DNA of 64,000 nt from Rossellomorea sp. AcN35-11 (GCA_030388825.1 CP128835.1:2226001-2290000), one strand, 5' to 3'; positions 28,266 through 39,463 are shown, counted from the stretch's first letter. The notes: a model not told the origin generated them from the letters alone. Made by a program: numbers and translations.

Positions 28266-29291
28266 GTGAAAGTAGAAGATTTTGATTTTCATTTACCTGA
28301 AGAACTCATTGCGCAGACGCCATTAGAGAATCGTTCGGAGAGCAGATTGATGGCATTAGATAAGAAGGATGGATCCATTGAGCATCTGCAATTTAAGAAT
28401 ATCATCGATTTACTGAACGAAGGGGATTGCCTCGTTTTAAACGATACAAGAGTATTACCCGCACGCCTTTTTGGACAAAAAGAAGATACGGGTGCCAATA
28501 TAGAAGTGCTCCTTTTGAAACAAGAAGAGGGTGATCAGTGGGAAACTCTCGTGAAGCCCGCCAAACGGATTCGCGTCGGCACAGAGATCATCTTTGGGGA
28601 CGGAAAGTTAAAAGCAACCTGTGTTGGCTTGAAAGAACATGGTGGGAGAATGCTTGAATTCCAATATGAAGGGATCTTTTATGAGGTTCTTGATGAATTG
28701 GGTGAAATGCCCCTGCCTCCATACATCAGGGAGCGATTGGAAGAACAGGACCGTTACCAGACTGTTTTTGCAAAGGAAAGAGGATCAGCCGCAGCTCCGA
28801 CTGCAGGACTTCACTTTACGGAAGAACTGTTGGAAGAACTGAAAGCGAAAGGTGTACATATTGCGTTTATTACCCTGCATGTGGGACTTGGTACATTCAG
28901 ACCGGTTTCTGTCGATACCATCGAGGAACATGATATGCATGCTGAGTTCTATCAGGTATCTGAGGGGACGGCCCGTCTTCTGAACGATGTGAAAGCAAAG
29001 GGAGGACGTATTATAACGGTAGGGACCACATCCACCAGGACTCTTGAAACGATTGCCAGTAAGCACGGAACATTCATTGAAGAAAATGGGTGGACCAATA
29101 TATTCATCTATCCTGGATATGATTTTAAAGGAATCGATGGATTGATCACGAACTTCCATCTTCCAAAGTCGACCCTGATCATGTTGGTCAGTGCATTTGC
29201 AGGACAGGATCATGTCATGCATGCATATGAAACGGCTGTCAAAGAACAATACCGCTTCTTCAGCTTTGGGGATGCCATGTTTATTAAGTAA
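28266..29291 (+). CDS. queA: S-adenosylmethionine:tRNA ribosyltransferase-isomerase QueA
   Basis: 341 residues (B. subtilis 342). It opens [19 protein letters not shown] and shows the conserved [15 protein letters not shown] and [14 protein letters not shown] motifs. It transfers the ribosyl group of SAM to preQ1 in tRNA to make epoxyqueuosine. GTG 28266 is the start. It is paired with tgt, the enzyme acting just before it. Confidence 0.97.
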   Translation: MKVEDFDFHLPEELIAQTPLENRSESRLMALDKKDGSIEHLQFKNIIDLLNEGDCLVLNDTRVLPARLFGQKEDTGANIEVLLLKQEEGDQWETLVKPAKRIRVGTEIIFGDGKLKATCVGLKEHGGRMLEFQYEGIFYEVLDELGEMPLPPYIRERLEEQDRYQTVFAKERGSAAAPTAGLHFTEELLEELKAKGVHIAFITLHVGLGTFRPVSVDTIEEHDMHAEFYQVSEGTARLLNDVKAKGGRIITVGTTSTRTLETIASKHGTFIEENGWTNIFIYPGYDFKGIDGLITNFHLPKSTLIMLVSAFAGQDHVMHAYETAVKEQYRFFSFGDAMFIK

Positions 29292-29359
29292 CCTTTCAAT
29301 GATATTGATAGGGATTTAACGTTCAACCACTACACGCTTTTAGGAACACACCATGTTAA

Positions 29360-30529
<1,170 letters not shown>

Positions 30530-30569
30530 AGCCCTGCTATAAATAGATAATGGAAGGGAGGGGAAATGA

Positions 30570-30833
30570 ATGGAAGGTTTAGGAACGATTTTACCGTTAT
30601 TGTTAATGTTCGTCCTGTTTTATTTTTTACTGATCCGTCCTCAGCAAAAGCGTCAGAAAGCAATCTCTAAGATGCAAAATGAGCTTTCGAAGGGAGACAG
30701 AATCATCACGATCGGTGGATTACACGGATCGATCGATGCGATTGAAGAAGGAAAAGTAGTCATCCTGTGTGGTGACGGCAGCCGTCTTACATATGATCGT
30801 AATGCGATCAGAGAAGTCGTTACATCTGATTAA
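30570..30833 (+). CDS. yajC: Preprotein translocase subunit YajC
   Basis: 87 residues: one N-terminal membrane helix (LPLLLMFVLFYFLLIRPQQKRQK) and a small cytoplasmic domain with the GDRIITIGGLHGSI motif. YajC associates with SecDF, coded 5 kb downstream here. ATG 30570 follows GGGAGGGGAA. Confidence 0.95.
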   Translation: MEGLGTILPLLLMFVLFYFLLIRPQQKRQKAISKMQNELSKGDRIITIGGLHGSIDAIEEGKVVILCGDGSRLTYDRNAIREVVTSD

Positions 30834-30840
30834 GTGTAAT

Positions 30841-30893
30841 AAAAAGGGTTCCTCGTCCATGTGCAAAGGCACGTTGGGAGGGACCCTTTTTTG
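30841..30893. terminator. Bidirectional terminator after yajC
   Basis: AAAAAGGGTTCC / GGGACCCTTTTTT, long loop; serves yajC (+) and the membrane protein gene at 30901 (-). Confidence 0.85.
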
Positions 30894-30900
30894 TTGCGGG

Positions 30901-31272
30901 TTAATTTTCCCTGTTTCCGCCACTCATGTTCACACCGAGGATTCCACCCATCATGGCTGTGAGGATGTAGCAGCCGTGATAGATGAGCTGTTCCATTGAA
31001 AACAGGCTATCGTACCCGAGGTATTGAAATAAGAAAATGACCAGGGTGTATATGAGGCCGGTCGAACCTCCGAGCATCCAACCCTTAGTCTTTCCTTTTC
31101 CACCAGACATAAAACCGCCAATGAATAATGAAAGAAATGATATGATCGTGACAAATAATGTGATGGAGGTTTCAGTCAGTTCTGTAAACCTCAGCAGTAA
31201 AGAGAATAATAAACTTGCCACAATCGCTATGACAAATATGGTGGTTATCCCGTATAGTACGGCTCCTCCCAT
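30901..31272 (-). CDS. TIGR04086 family membrane protein (YrzE-like)
   Basis: 123 residues with four membrane helices and a conserved glycine-rich loop (GGFMSGGKGKTKGWMLGG). Convergent with yajC, as yrzE is in B. subtilis. The start is uncertain: ATG 31272 lacks a good ribosome binding site; a good AAGGGAGAGG lies upstream, but the codon at proper distance is ATC. A run of seven A next to the start could hide a base error. Function unknown. Confidence 0.8.
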   Translation of the reverse strand: MGGAVLYGITTIFVIAIVASLLFSLLLRFTELTETSITLFVTIISFLSLFIGGFMSGGKGKTKGWMLGGSTGLIYTLVIFLFQYLGYDSLFSMEQLIYHGCYILTAMMGGILGVNMSGGNREN

Positions 31273-31432
31273 TTTTTTCGCTTCGATGTTGGTCCTCTCC
31301 CTTCTATCCCAATGAATTTATTCCGTATTAGTACAAGCATATTCAGTCGATTCTTAAAAAAGACTAGAAATTTTCTGTGGTCAAGCCTCATAGACTAGTA
31401 TGAAACTTCCTTGAGAAGGAGGAGCTGTGACC

Positions 31433-32729
31433 ATGTCTCCTATGACTGTATTAATCGTGTTCGTTTCTGTATACATCCTGCTGATGACTGAGAAGTGGAA
31501 TCGTGTATTGGCTGCCATGGCCGGAGGTGTGGCAATGCTGTTGATTGGGGCTTTTCCAATTGAAAAGGCGTTGTTTACATATATTGATTGGAAAACGATC
31601 ACTCTGCTGTTTTCCATGATGCTGATCGTGTCGTTGACGAGTAAAACGGGTTTCTTTGAGTATATCGCCATCAGGTTTGCTCAATGGGTGAATGGTAACG
31701 GACTGGCACTTCTTGTCCTCTTTTCATTGTTAGCTGCATTAGGCTCTGCCTTTTTGGCTAATGTGACGATTGCCATGCTGCTGGTCCCCATCCTCTTTAA
31801 ACTAACGAGGCTTCTGGAGCTTCCTCCCATCCCCTTCCTGATCATGACGATCCTCTCATGTAATATAGGAGGGACGGCGACGTTAATAGGCGACCCACCC
31901 AATATGATGATCGGTCAGGCAGTCAAACACTTTACCTTCAATGCCTTCATAGAGAATCTCTTACCAGTTGCAGCCCTTGTGTATGTCGTCACGCTGTTGA
32001 TCATGAGTGCCCTGTACCGGGACGTCCTGCATGTGAAAGAAGACAGGAAGTTACTATTGAAAGGAATCGATCCAAAGGATTATCTAAAGAAAAACAGGGG
32101 ACTGGTTCAATCCCTCTTTGTGCTTGGATTAGTATTGGTCGGTTTTTCTTTATATCCCATGTTTCATCTCGATGTGACAACCGTTTCACTGGCAGGGGCG
32201 GTCCTTCTAATGCTTCTCCTTGAAAGGATTTATCCCCCCTGAAACGATACTGAAGGAAGTGGAGTGGGGGACGCTGTTCTTCTTTATGGGCTTGTTCCTT
32301 CTTGTAGGAGGGATTGAGGAAGCAGGTTTTATTGACGAAATAGCCCGTGAAATTCTTAGAATGACTGACGGCGATATGAAAAGAACGGCATTCGTCATCT
32401 TATGGGGAACCGGTCTATTGTCTGCCATTGTTGATAATATTCCATTTGTTGCTGCCATGATTCCTGTCATCCAGGAATTTGGTGAATTTGGGATGGTCAA
32501 TATGGATCCACTATGGTGGTCATTGGCTCTTGGGGCTTGTTTAGGCGGGAATGGTACATTGCTTGGTTCTTCTTCCAATCTTGTGATCGCAGGACTGGCA
32601 TCGAAGGAAGATGTACATATCAAATTTTATCAATATTTACTTATTGGTGTTCCCGTGACGCTCATATCCCTTGCGATTTCAACGGTGTATGTGTATGTCA
32701 AATATATTCAGCCATTTTTAGGTGGTTAA
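31433..32729 (+). CDS. ArsB/NhaD family anion or sodium/proton carrier, frame broken once
   Basis: About 431 residues after repair, some ten membrane helices, with the family motifs NIGGTATLIGDPPNMMIG and the C-terminal ALGACLGGNGTLLGSSSNLV. The family covers arsenite/antimonite exporters and NhaD-type Na+/H+ antiporters; the substrate cannot be told, and there is no arsR or arsC nearby. The run of six C at 32234-32239 should be five, giving IYPPETILKEVEWGTLFFF. ATG 31433 lies 9-10 bp after AAGGAGGA; GTG 31427 is too close. B. subtilis has no such gene in this position. Confidence 0.87.
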
Positions 32730-32797
32730 ATATTCCTCCGATTAATTTTCTCTATATGCCGATACTACATATGACGAATGTATGAGGGGGAAAAGCG

Positions 32798-33445
32798 GTG
32801 GAGGAATCTTTAATCATTATCATACGCACTCTTTTTCTTTATTTTTTAATCATTTTCATTTTTAGAATCATGGGAAAAAGGGAGATCGGGGAACTAAGCA
32901 TTCTTGATTTAGTGGTGTTCATCATGATCGCGGAAATGGCGGTCCTCGCCATTGAACAACCGGAAGACCCCATCATTCATACGATCCTTCCCATGGGAGT
33001 CATTGTGGTCATCCAAATCATCTTTGCCTGGTTTTCCCTCCGCTCCAAATCATTCAGGGAACTGTTGGACGGTAAACCATCTGTGATCATCCACAACGGG
33101 AAAATCGACGATAAGGCGATGAAAAAACAGCGGTATAACTATGATGACCTACTCCTGCAGCTGCGTGAAAAAGATATTTTCAATGTAGCAGATGTGGAAT
33201 TCGCCATCTTGGAGCCATCAGGAAAACTGTCTGTGTTGGAGAAAGATAAAGAGGAGATTTCTCAGTCATTGACATTGCCGTTAATTCTTGACGGGCAGGT
33301 ACAGACCACTCATCTCGACATGATCGGCAAAACGGCTTTCTGGCTCAGGAAGGAGTTAAGGGAGCGGGGCTTCCATAATATAAAAGAGATTGGTTTCTGC
33401 AGCTTTCAAAACGGGCAATTCTATATAGACGAAAAGGATCAATAA
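32798..33445 (+). CDS. DUF421 membrane protein (YrbG-like)
   Basis: 215 residues: two to three N-terminal membrane helices with the FRIMGKREIGELSILDLVVFIMIAE-type signature in part, then a cytoplasmic YetF-like domain (KPSVIIHNGKID, RYNYDDLLLQLREK). YetF relatives are linked to spore germination (GerA receptor assembly), but the role of this paralogue is not established. It lies where yrbG lies in B. subtilis, next to spoVB. Start GTG 32798 after GAGGGGGAAAAGC. Confidence 0.88.
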   Translation: MEESLIIIIRTLFLYFLIIFIFRIMGKREIGELSILDLVVFIMIAEMAVLAIEQPEDPIIHTILPMGVIVVIQIIFAWFSLRSKSFRELLDGKPSVIIHNGKIDDKAMKKQRYNYDDLLLQLREKDIFNVADVEFAILEPSGKLSVLEKDKEEISQSLTLPLILDGQVQTTHLDMIGKTAFWLRKELRERGFHNIKEIGFCSFQNGQFYIDEKDQ

Positions 33446-33450
33446 ATCAT

Positions 33451-33487
33451 GTGAAAACTCCTCAGCAACATGCTGAGGAGTTTTCAC
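33451..33487. terminator. Bidirectional terminator between the DUF421 gene and spoVB
   Basis: GTGAAAACTCCTCAGC / GCTGAGGAGTTTTCAC, perfect 16-bp stem with a five-base loop between convergent genes. Confidence 0.93.
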
Positions 33488-33500
33488 GCTTATGTGGAGC

Positions 33501-35049
33501 TTAAACTATAAATCGTCGGATAAAAGGTATGCGTGCCAGGTCTTCTTTTACGATGAGCTTAAAACCGATGGAAAGAAGAACATACAGCATCGTGGAGGTC
33601 ATCACTCCAAAGAGTAAGCGCAGGATGAGCCCTTCTTCGTTAAATAAGTGCAAATACGAATAATGTCCCCAGGCACCTGTGGCGAGGAGCACGAAGGCAA
33701 TCTTCAAGTAATCACGCAAGTAAATCGTCATTGGGATGTATTTTAGAATCGTCAGGAAATGAAGCATGGTGACGAGCATAAAGCCCGTGACAATCCCAAG
33801 GGCTGCTCCATTTATTCCAAAAGCAGGTTGAGAAGCAAGAATAAAGATCACCGCTGTCTTCACGACTGCACCGATCAAGCTATTGATCATGGCGGCCCTT
33901 GCAAGGTTCAGCGCTTGCAGCACAGCCTGCAGCGGCCCCTGATAATAATAGAATAGAAAGAAGGGAGCCATGATCATCAAGAAACCTGCTCCACTTTCGC
34001 TTCCGTACATCACCTGCATGAGAGGCTTGGCATAGATGTAAAGGATGACCACAGAAATGCCGCCTGTGATCAAGCAGAATCTGAGAGCCTGTTGAAGCCT
34101 GTGCTCGATTAAAGTAAAGTTCTTTTGAGAGTTGGCTTCACTTATGGCGGGCACAAGTGATTGAGATAATGACAGTGTAATGAATGACGGAAGGAACAGG
34201 AGGGGCAGGGCATATCCGGTAAGGGATCCATACTGCTTCGTTGCCATTCCTGCAGCAACTCCGGCGATGGCCAAGCTGTTGACGACGACAATCGGCTCGA
34301 AAAACCAGGCAATCGATCCAATCATTCTGCTGCCTGTAGTAGGCAGTGCGACACTCATCAATTCATTGAATGTCTCTCGGCCATTTCGGATCGATTGGAA
34401 GAACTGGCGTCTGATCTTGAATTTTTTCTTGATTTTGAAGCTTGTGAACAGGTAAAGAAGAGAAGCGAGTTCACCTAATACTGATGCCACCATTGCAGCA
34501 GCTGGCTGCGTATTCAATCCCATATGGAAGGAAGGTTTTGGTCAATACGGCGATCAGTGTGATGCGGACCAACTGCTCGATGACTTGGGAATAGGCAGAT
34601 GGTTTCATATTCTGCCTTCCCTGGAAATAGCCTCTGATGACAGACGAAATGGCTACAATGGGAATGATGGGGGCGATGGCAACCAGGGGATAATAGATCC
34701 TGTCATCCGTAAACAATGTGTCTGTCAAGTACGGGGCGAGGAGAATGAGAGCGGGGGTGAAGATGATGGAAAGTCCGAGTGTAATCGATAACGAAACCAC
34801 CAATATCTTTTTAACCTTCCGGATGTCTCCCTTGGATTCAGCTTCCGCCACATTTTTTGAGATGGCTACAGGAAGGCCCAGTTGGGTCATGGTGATGACG
34901 AGTATGAGGGTCGGGAAAGCCATCATAAATAAACCGACGCCTTCTTCTCCGATGAATCTTGCGACGACGATCCGGTTTACAAACCCTAATATCCTTGTAA
35001 TAAAGGCAGCCATCATTAAGATCATGGTACCCTTAAGAAACTTTGACAT
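33501..35049 (-). CDS. spoVB: Stage V sporulation protein B, MOP-family flippase, frame broken once
   Basis: About 515 residues after repair (B. subtilis 518), with some 14 membrane helices; starts MSKFLKGTMILMMAAFITRILG, and shows GFVNRIVVARFIGEEGVG and the RGYFQGRQNM motif. SpoVB is a MurJ/Wzx-type lipid flippase needed for spore cortex synthesis. An extra T at 34503 (plus strand) splits the frame; removing it gives GIEYAAAAAMVASVLGELASLLYLF. This break is not in a homopolymer, unlike the others. Start ATG 35049 with GGCAGGGAATTTT. Confidence 0.88.
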
Positions 35050-35072
35050 AAAATTCCCTGCCTTCTCAAAAT

Positions 35073-35081
35073 TGGTATAAT
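35073..35081 (+). promoter_or_regulatory. Putative extended -10 promoter of comN
   Basis: TGGTATAAT (-10 at 35076-35081) in the divergent spoVB/comN spacer; no clear -35 at proper distance. Confidence 0.4.
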
Positions 35082-35173
35082 CGTATACAATGATGTATAT
35101 GCACAGGGGTGGACAAAGCATGACAAGTAGTGAACAATTCCGGCTGAATTTAGGCCAGGTGGGGTGAACGGGA

Positions 35174-35494
35174 ATGAAGAATAATCAGCATCCTTATGAA
35201 CGTTTTTATGATTCGTTAAGACCTGCACTTATGAGCAAGGTAGAAGAATTCGACATACTTGGCTATGGGAAAGCAGATGTCGACCGACTTTGGGCCTATT
35301 TAATAAAGAAAAAATGGAAGAAACCAGAAACAGATGTGAAATTCTTTCAATTAGTGAGTGATGTGTTAACGGTCAAGCCGGGGGAGTATATGAGTTTCGA
35401 AACGGTCGAGGCATACAGATCGCCCAATTGGTTCGCGGATGTAAATGAAAATGAGTTGAACGAACTTCTTCGTCCTAATAAGCACGGAAAATAG
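35174..35494 (+). CDS. comN: ComN-like post-transcriptional regulator
   Basis: 106 residues, no membrane segment; contains FEDILGYGKADVDRLWAYL-like EFDILGYGKADVDRLW and a C-terminal VEAYRSPNWFADVNENEL. It corresponds to YrzD/ComN of B. subtilis, which lies at the same place before secDF and acts post-transcriptionally on the comE competence operon. ATG 35174 after GGGGTGAACGGGA. Confidence 0.87.
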   Translation: MKNNQHPYERFYDSLRPALMSKVEEFDILGYGKADVDRLWAYLIKKKWKKPETDVKFFQLVSDVLTVKPGEYMSFETVEAYRSPNWFADVNENELNELLRPNKHGK

Positions 35495-35506
35495 TCTGAA
35501 AAGAAA

Positions 35507-35535
35507 TTGACACCCTTTTCTTTCTCATAGATAAT
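35507..35535 (+). promoter_or_regulatory. Sigma-A promoter of secDF
   Basis: TTGACA (35507-35512), 17-bp spacer, GATAAT (35530-35535); 90-bp leader before secDF. Confidence 0.7.
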
Positions 35536-35624
35536 GAGAATGCCCGGAGATTTAAGGAATTATATTACTTTTTTAAGCACATAGTTCGTATGGTTTTTAA
35601 AACGGCAAGGAGGATCTATACATA

Positions 35625-37889
35625 ATGGTAAAGCGTGGCAGAATCATTGCCTTCTTTATACTTGTGGTATTACTTGCAGGTACTATGGGAGGAACGACAA
35701 AGAATATTGTTGATAACATTAAACTGGGATTGGACCTGCAAGGTGGGTTCGAGGTACTTTATGAAGTCCAGCCGATTAAGAAAGGGCAGGAAATAACGAA
35801 AGAAACGGTTGCCAACACCGCGGATGCACTGGATAAGCGTATCAACGTGTTGGGTGTCAGTGAGCCCAATATCCAGATTGAAGACGGCAACCGGATCCGT
35901 GTTCAGTTGGCAGGGGTGGAAGATCAAAACGAGGCAAGGGAAATTTTGTCCACTCAAGCTAACCTGACGTTTCGGGATGTAAATGATAAAGTGCGGTTGG
36001 ATGGATCGGATCTTGCTTCTGGTTCTGCGAAGCAGACATTCGATGATAAGAATAATCCAATCGTTTCCTTGAAATTGAAAGATCGCCAAAAGTTTTATGA
36101 ATTGACGAAAGAAATTTCTGCAATGGCTCCTGAGAATCAGCTTGTCATCTGGCTTGATTTCGAGGAAGGGAAAGATTCCTACCAGGCTGAAATGGGGAAA
36201 GGTGATCCGAAATTCCTTTCTGATCCTGCTGTAAGGAATCCGATCAACTCGGATGAAGTCATCATTGAAGGGAACTTCACGGTAGAGCGGGCCCAAAATC
36301 TTGCATCGCTCTTAAATGCAGGGGCTCTGCCTGTAAAGCTGGATGAAAAATATTCCACTTCAGTAGGGGCAAAATTCGGTCAGCAGGCACTTGATAAAAC
36401 CGTCAAAGCCGGAATCATCGGGATTGCCATCATCTTCTTGTTCATGATTGCCTATTACCGTTTTCCTGGACTGATTGCAACCATCACCCTTTCGGTTTAT
36501 ATCTATTTGATTCTATTGGTATTTGACTTAATGAATGGAGTCTTGACTCTTCCTGGTATCGCTGCTCTGATCCTTGGGGTCGGAATGGCCGTCGATGCCA
36601 ACATCATTACGTACGAACGTATAAAAGAAGAAATGCGGGTAGGAAAGCCGATGCGTTCAGCCTTCCAGGCCGGGAATAAGTCTTCCTTCTTAACGATATT
36701 GGATGCCAACGTCACAACGATCCTTGCAGCGACGGTTCTATTCATGTATGGAACAAGTTCAGTAAAGGGATTTGCCACGATGTTGATTGTCAGCATCCTG
36801 ACGAGTTTCATCACAGCTGTATGGGGTTCACGTCTATTGCTGGGGCTGTGGGTAAACAGCAGGTTCTTTAACAAAAAGCCAGGCTGGTTCGGCGTGAACA
36901 AAAACGAAATCAAAGACCTGGCGGAAAATTACGATACACTTGATCTGCCTACACGATTCGACCGATTTGACTTTGCTGCACAACGCAAAAAATTCTTCGG
37001 ATTATCGGCGATTTTGATTACGGCAGGAATCATCATCCTTGCCATCTTTAAATTGAACCTAGGAATTGATTTCGTCAGTGGTTCACGAATGGAAATCCTT
37101 GCTGACAAGAGCTTGAAAACAGAAGAGATTCAAACAGAGTTGGAAACATTAGAGCTTCCGTCTGATGATATCGTGATCTCAGGTGATGATGGAAACATCG
37201 CCGTCGTCCGCTATACGGAAGATCTTAACAAAGACGAGATCGCTGCATTAAAGGATCGCTTTGACGAACTGTATGGAGCGGAGCCAAGCATAAGTACGGT
37301 CTCGCCTGTCATCGGTAAAGAGCTTGCGAAAAATGCCATGATTGCTGTTGCGATTGCTTCGATTGGGATCGTCATTTATGTGACCTTCCGTTTTGAATGG
37401 AGAATGGCAGCCGGAGCGATTTTTGCTCTCTTGCACGACGCCTTCTTCATCATTGCTTTCTTCAGTTTAACAAGACTAGAGGTTGACCTGACATTTATCG
37501 CAGCCGTCTTAACGATCGTCGGTTATTCCATCAATGATACAATCGTTACCTTTGACAGGCTTCGCGAGAATCTTCATAAGAAGCGCCGTTTGAAAACGGA
37601 TAAAGACATAGAAGATGTGGTGAACCAAAGTATCAGACAAACGATGGGCCGTTCGGTGAATACTGTCCTGACAGTAGTGTTCACGGTACTGGCACTGATG
37701 ATCTTTGGCAGTGAGTCGATCCGTAACTTCTCCATCGCCTTATTGGTCGGATTGATATCAGGTACTTATTCCTCAGTATTCATTGCCTCTCAAGTATGGC
37801 TTTTACTGAAGAAGAAAGAGCTGAAGAAAAATGGAACGATCAAAACCGTAAAAGAAAAGAAAACGTGGTCGGATGAACCACAAGTATAA
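35625..37889 (+). CDS. secDF: Fused protein translocase subunit SecDF
   Basis: 754 residues: SecD and SecF joined in one chain as in B. subtilis SecDF (737). Each half has six membrane helices; the SecD half has the LGLDLQGGFEVLYEV start, a P1-like outer domain and GMAVDANIITYERIKEE; the SecF half has LGIDFVSGSRMEI and TIVGYSINDTIVTFDRLREN, the conserved proton-relay region. It uses the proton gradient to pull exported proteins from SecYEG. ATG 35625 follows AAGGAGGATC. Confidence 0.98.
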   Translation: MVKRGRIIAFFILVVLLAGTMGGTTKNIVDNIKLGLDLQGGFEVLYEVQPIKKGQEITKETVANTADALDKRINVLGVSEPNIQIEDGNRIRVQLAGVEDQNEAREILSTQANLTFRDVNDKVRLDGSDLASGSAKQTFDDKNNPIVSLKLKDRQKFYELTKEISAMAPENQLVIWLDFEEGKDSYQAEMGKGDPKFLSDPAVRNPINSDEVIIEGNFTVERAQNLASLLNAGALPVKLDEKYSTSVGAKFGQQALDKTVKAGIIGIAIIFLFMIAYYRFPGLIATITLSVYIYLILLVFDLMNGVLTLPGIAALILGVGMAVDANIITYERIKEEMRVGKPMRSAFQAGNKSSFLTILDANVTTILAATVLFMYGTSSVKGFATMLIVSILTSFITAVWGSRLLLGLWVNSRFFNKKPGWFGVNKNEIKDLAENYDTLDLPTRFDRFDFAAQRKKFFGLSAILITAGIIILAIFKLNLGIDFVSGSRMEILADKSLKTEEIQTELETLELPSDDIVISGDDGNIAVVRYTEDLNKDEIAALKDRFDELYGAEPSISTVSPVIGKELAKNAMIAVAIASIGIVIYVTFRFEWRMAAGAIFALLHDAFFIIAFFSLTRLEVDLTFIAAVLTIVGYSINDTIVTFDRLRENLHKKRRLKTDKDIEDVVNQSIRQTMGRSVNTVLTVVFTVLALMIFGSESIRNFSIALLVGLISGTYSSVFIASQVWLLLKKKELKKNGTIKTVKEKKTWSDEPQV

Positions 37890-37899
37890 GAAAACAGAA

Positions 37900-37938
37900 G
37901 GTCCGGGGAAAGTGTCTCCCGGACCTTGTCTTTTTTGT
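37900..37938 (+). terminator. Terminator after secDF
   Basis: GGTCCGGG / CCCGGACC stem with T-rich tail (TTGTCTTTTTT). Confidence 0.9.
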
Positions 37939-37989
37939 TTTTTCACCAGATTGGGGTTACAATAATAAGAGTTTAAGGGGGCGACACGA

Positions 37990-38916
37990 TTGAATCATGA
38001 AGAGCGTTTTAGAAAAGCTGAATTGGCTGCAATGGTCGGTATCATTGGAAATATTATATTGGCCGTAATTAAGTGGAGTGCCGGCATCCTAGGAAATAGT
38101 AGGGCACTGATTGCCGACGCCGTCCATTCCGCCTCGGATGTTGCTGGATCACTTGCTGTATTTATCGGGTTACGTGCCGCCAAGCAGCCTCCCGATAAGG
38201 ATCATCCCTATGGACATGGAAAGGCTGAATCAATTGCAGCGATCATCGTGGCTGTCTTATTGTTTTTGGTGGGGATCGAAATCGGTAAATCATCCATCGA
38301 GTCCTTTTTCCATCCGTTGACACCGCCAACGGCCATTGCGATCTATGCCGTCATTTTTTCTATCATTGTGAAAGAAGCTATGTTTCAATATAAATATCGA
38401 TTGGGTAAAAGAATTAAGAGTGATGCCTTGATTGTGAATGCCTATGAGCACCGTTCAGATGTGTTTTCTTCCATTGCGGCACTAGTGGGGATTTCCGCCT
38501 CGATCCTCGGGGGAAAATTCGATGTAGGCTGGCTTGTCTATGCCGATCCGGTAGCCGGAATATTTGTTTCCCTGCTTGTCTTAAGGATGGCTTGGCATCT
38601 GGGAGCAGAATCCATACATAATACATTGGACCATGTCATGCATGAGGAAGATATTGTGCCCTTTCGTGAAATCGTTGCATCTGTACCTGAAGTGAAAGAA
38701 ATCAATGAACTGCATGCCAGGGAACATGGGCACTATGTGATCATTGATCTGAAGATCAGTGTGGATCCGTTTATGACCGTAGAAGATGGTCACCGTGTCG
38801 GTAAACAGGTGAAAAAGAAGCTTCTGGAAGAATCCAATGTGAATGATGTATTTATTCACATTAATCCCTTCAATCCCGATTCTGAAGATGCGGATGACCA
38901 AATAAACTTATCTTGA
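37990..38916 (+). CDS. Cation diffusion facilitator family metal transporter
   Basis: 308 residues with six N-terminal membrane helices and a C-terminal metal-binding domain. The metal-site motifs are ADAVHSASDVAGS in helix 2 and YEHRSDVFSS in helix 5; the cytoplasmic part has ELHAREHGHYVIIDLKI. The HxxxD and DxxxD-like sets suggest Zn2+, Mn2+ or Fe2+ efflux coupled to protons, but the metal is not determined by the sequence. TTG 37990 follows AAGGGGGCGACACGA. Confidence 0.92.
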   Translation: MNHEERFRKAELAAMVGIIGNIILAVIKWSAGILGNSRALIADAVHSASDVAGSLAVFIGLRAAKQPPDKDHPYGHGKAESIAAIIVAVLLFLVGIEIGKSSIESFFHPLTPPTAIAIYAVIFSIIVKEAMFQYKYRLGKRIKSDALIVNAYEHRSDVFSSIAALVGISASILGGKFDVGWLVYADPVAGIFVSLLVLRMAWHLGAESIHNTLDHVMHEEDIVPFREIVASVPEVKEINELHAREHGHYVIIDLKISVDPFMTVEDGHRVGKQVKKKLLEESNVNDVFIHINPFNPDSEDADDQINLS

Positions 38917-38929
38917 GGAGGGGAATGCA

Positions 38930-39265
38930 ATGAAATTTCAATGGACTTTATTATTAGGTATTTTCTTTGCCTTGGTTGTTTCTATATTCGCTGTCATCAA
39001 TGTAGATCCTGTCACCGTCAATTATGTATTCGGGGAAGCAGACTGGCCCCTTATACTGGTGATATTGGGATCTGTCTTAATGGGAGGGATCATAGTCGGC
39101 TCAGTTGGACTGTTTCGATTATATGTCGTTCAGCGAAAGGTGAAGGCTTTGGAGAAAGAAAACTTACTGTTAAAGGAACAGGCTGAAACCATGCATAAAG
39201 ATAGAGCAGAAAAAGTTCCTTTGAAAAAGAGTGCTCCGGGTTCAGTAGGGGAAACAGGCGAGTAA
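38930..39265 (+). CDS. LapA/DUF1049 domain membrane protein (YrvD-like)
   Basis: 111 residues: two membrane helices (about 5-25 and 40-62) with the DPVTVNYVFGEADWPLILVI loop between, then a coiled-coil tail. The lipopolysaccharide assembly A domain family is widespread; in Bacillus YrvD precedes recJ, as here. Function unknown. ATG 38930 after GAGGAGGGGAATGC. Confidence 0.87.
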   Translation: MKFQWTLLLGIFFALVVSIFAVINVDPVTVNYVFGEADWPLILVILGSVLMGGIIVGSVGLFRLYVVQRKVKALEKENLLLKEQAETMHKDRAEKVPLKKSAPGSVGETGE

Positions 39266-39299
39266 AAAGCTTGGTGGATTGACCACCAAGCTTTTTTAT
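39264..39299 (+). terminator. Terminator before recJ
   Basis: AAAAGCTTGGTGG / CCACCAAGCTTTTTT with a five-base loop. Confidence 0.95.
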
Positions 39300-39346
39300 T
39301 GGATCTTTTCGTATGCATTGTTGCTAATCTAAAGTAGGAAGTAGAA

Positions 39347-39424
39347 GTGGATTTACGCTGCAGGATGCCCACTTTCTGCGGGGCTGGCGGTGAGCATCCC
39401 CGGCAGGCATTACAGAAAGAGCTT
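39347..39424 (+). repeat. Degenerate copy of a dispersed intergenic repeat
   Basis: The stretch with ACGCTGCAGGATGCC, TTTCTGCGGGGCTGGCGGTGAG and CATCCCCGGCAGGC resembles, from memory, the GCTGCAGG...CTTTCCGCGGGGCGGGCGGTGAGCC repeat found between genes in many Bacillus genomes. It is non-coding and GC-richer than its surroundings. Confidence 0.45.
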
Positions 39425-39434
39425 TCTAATAAGA

Positions 39435-39463
39435 TTGAAACCACCCCCTGCTTTTTGTATAAT
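39435..39463 (+). promoter_or_regulatory. Sigma-A promoter of recJ-apt
   Basis: TTGAAA (39435-39440), 17-bp spacer, TATAAT (39458-39463), 23 bp before recJ. Confidence 0.75.

Noticed and set aside
31433..32729. Arsenic resistance operon
   Set aside because: The carrier belongs to the ArsB/NhaD family, but no arsR, arsC or arsA is adjacent, so the substrate should not be named.
32220..32729. Independent half-size transporter
   Set aside because: It is the C-terminal half of the ArsB-like carrier after a C-run frame break.
37990..38320. Overlapping frames at the start of the CDF gene
   Set aside because: The TTG-started CDF frame has all metal motifs and a ribosome site; the others have none.
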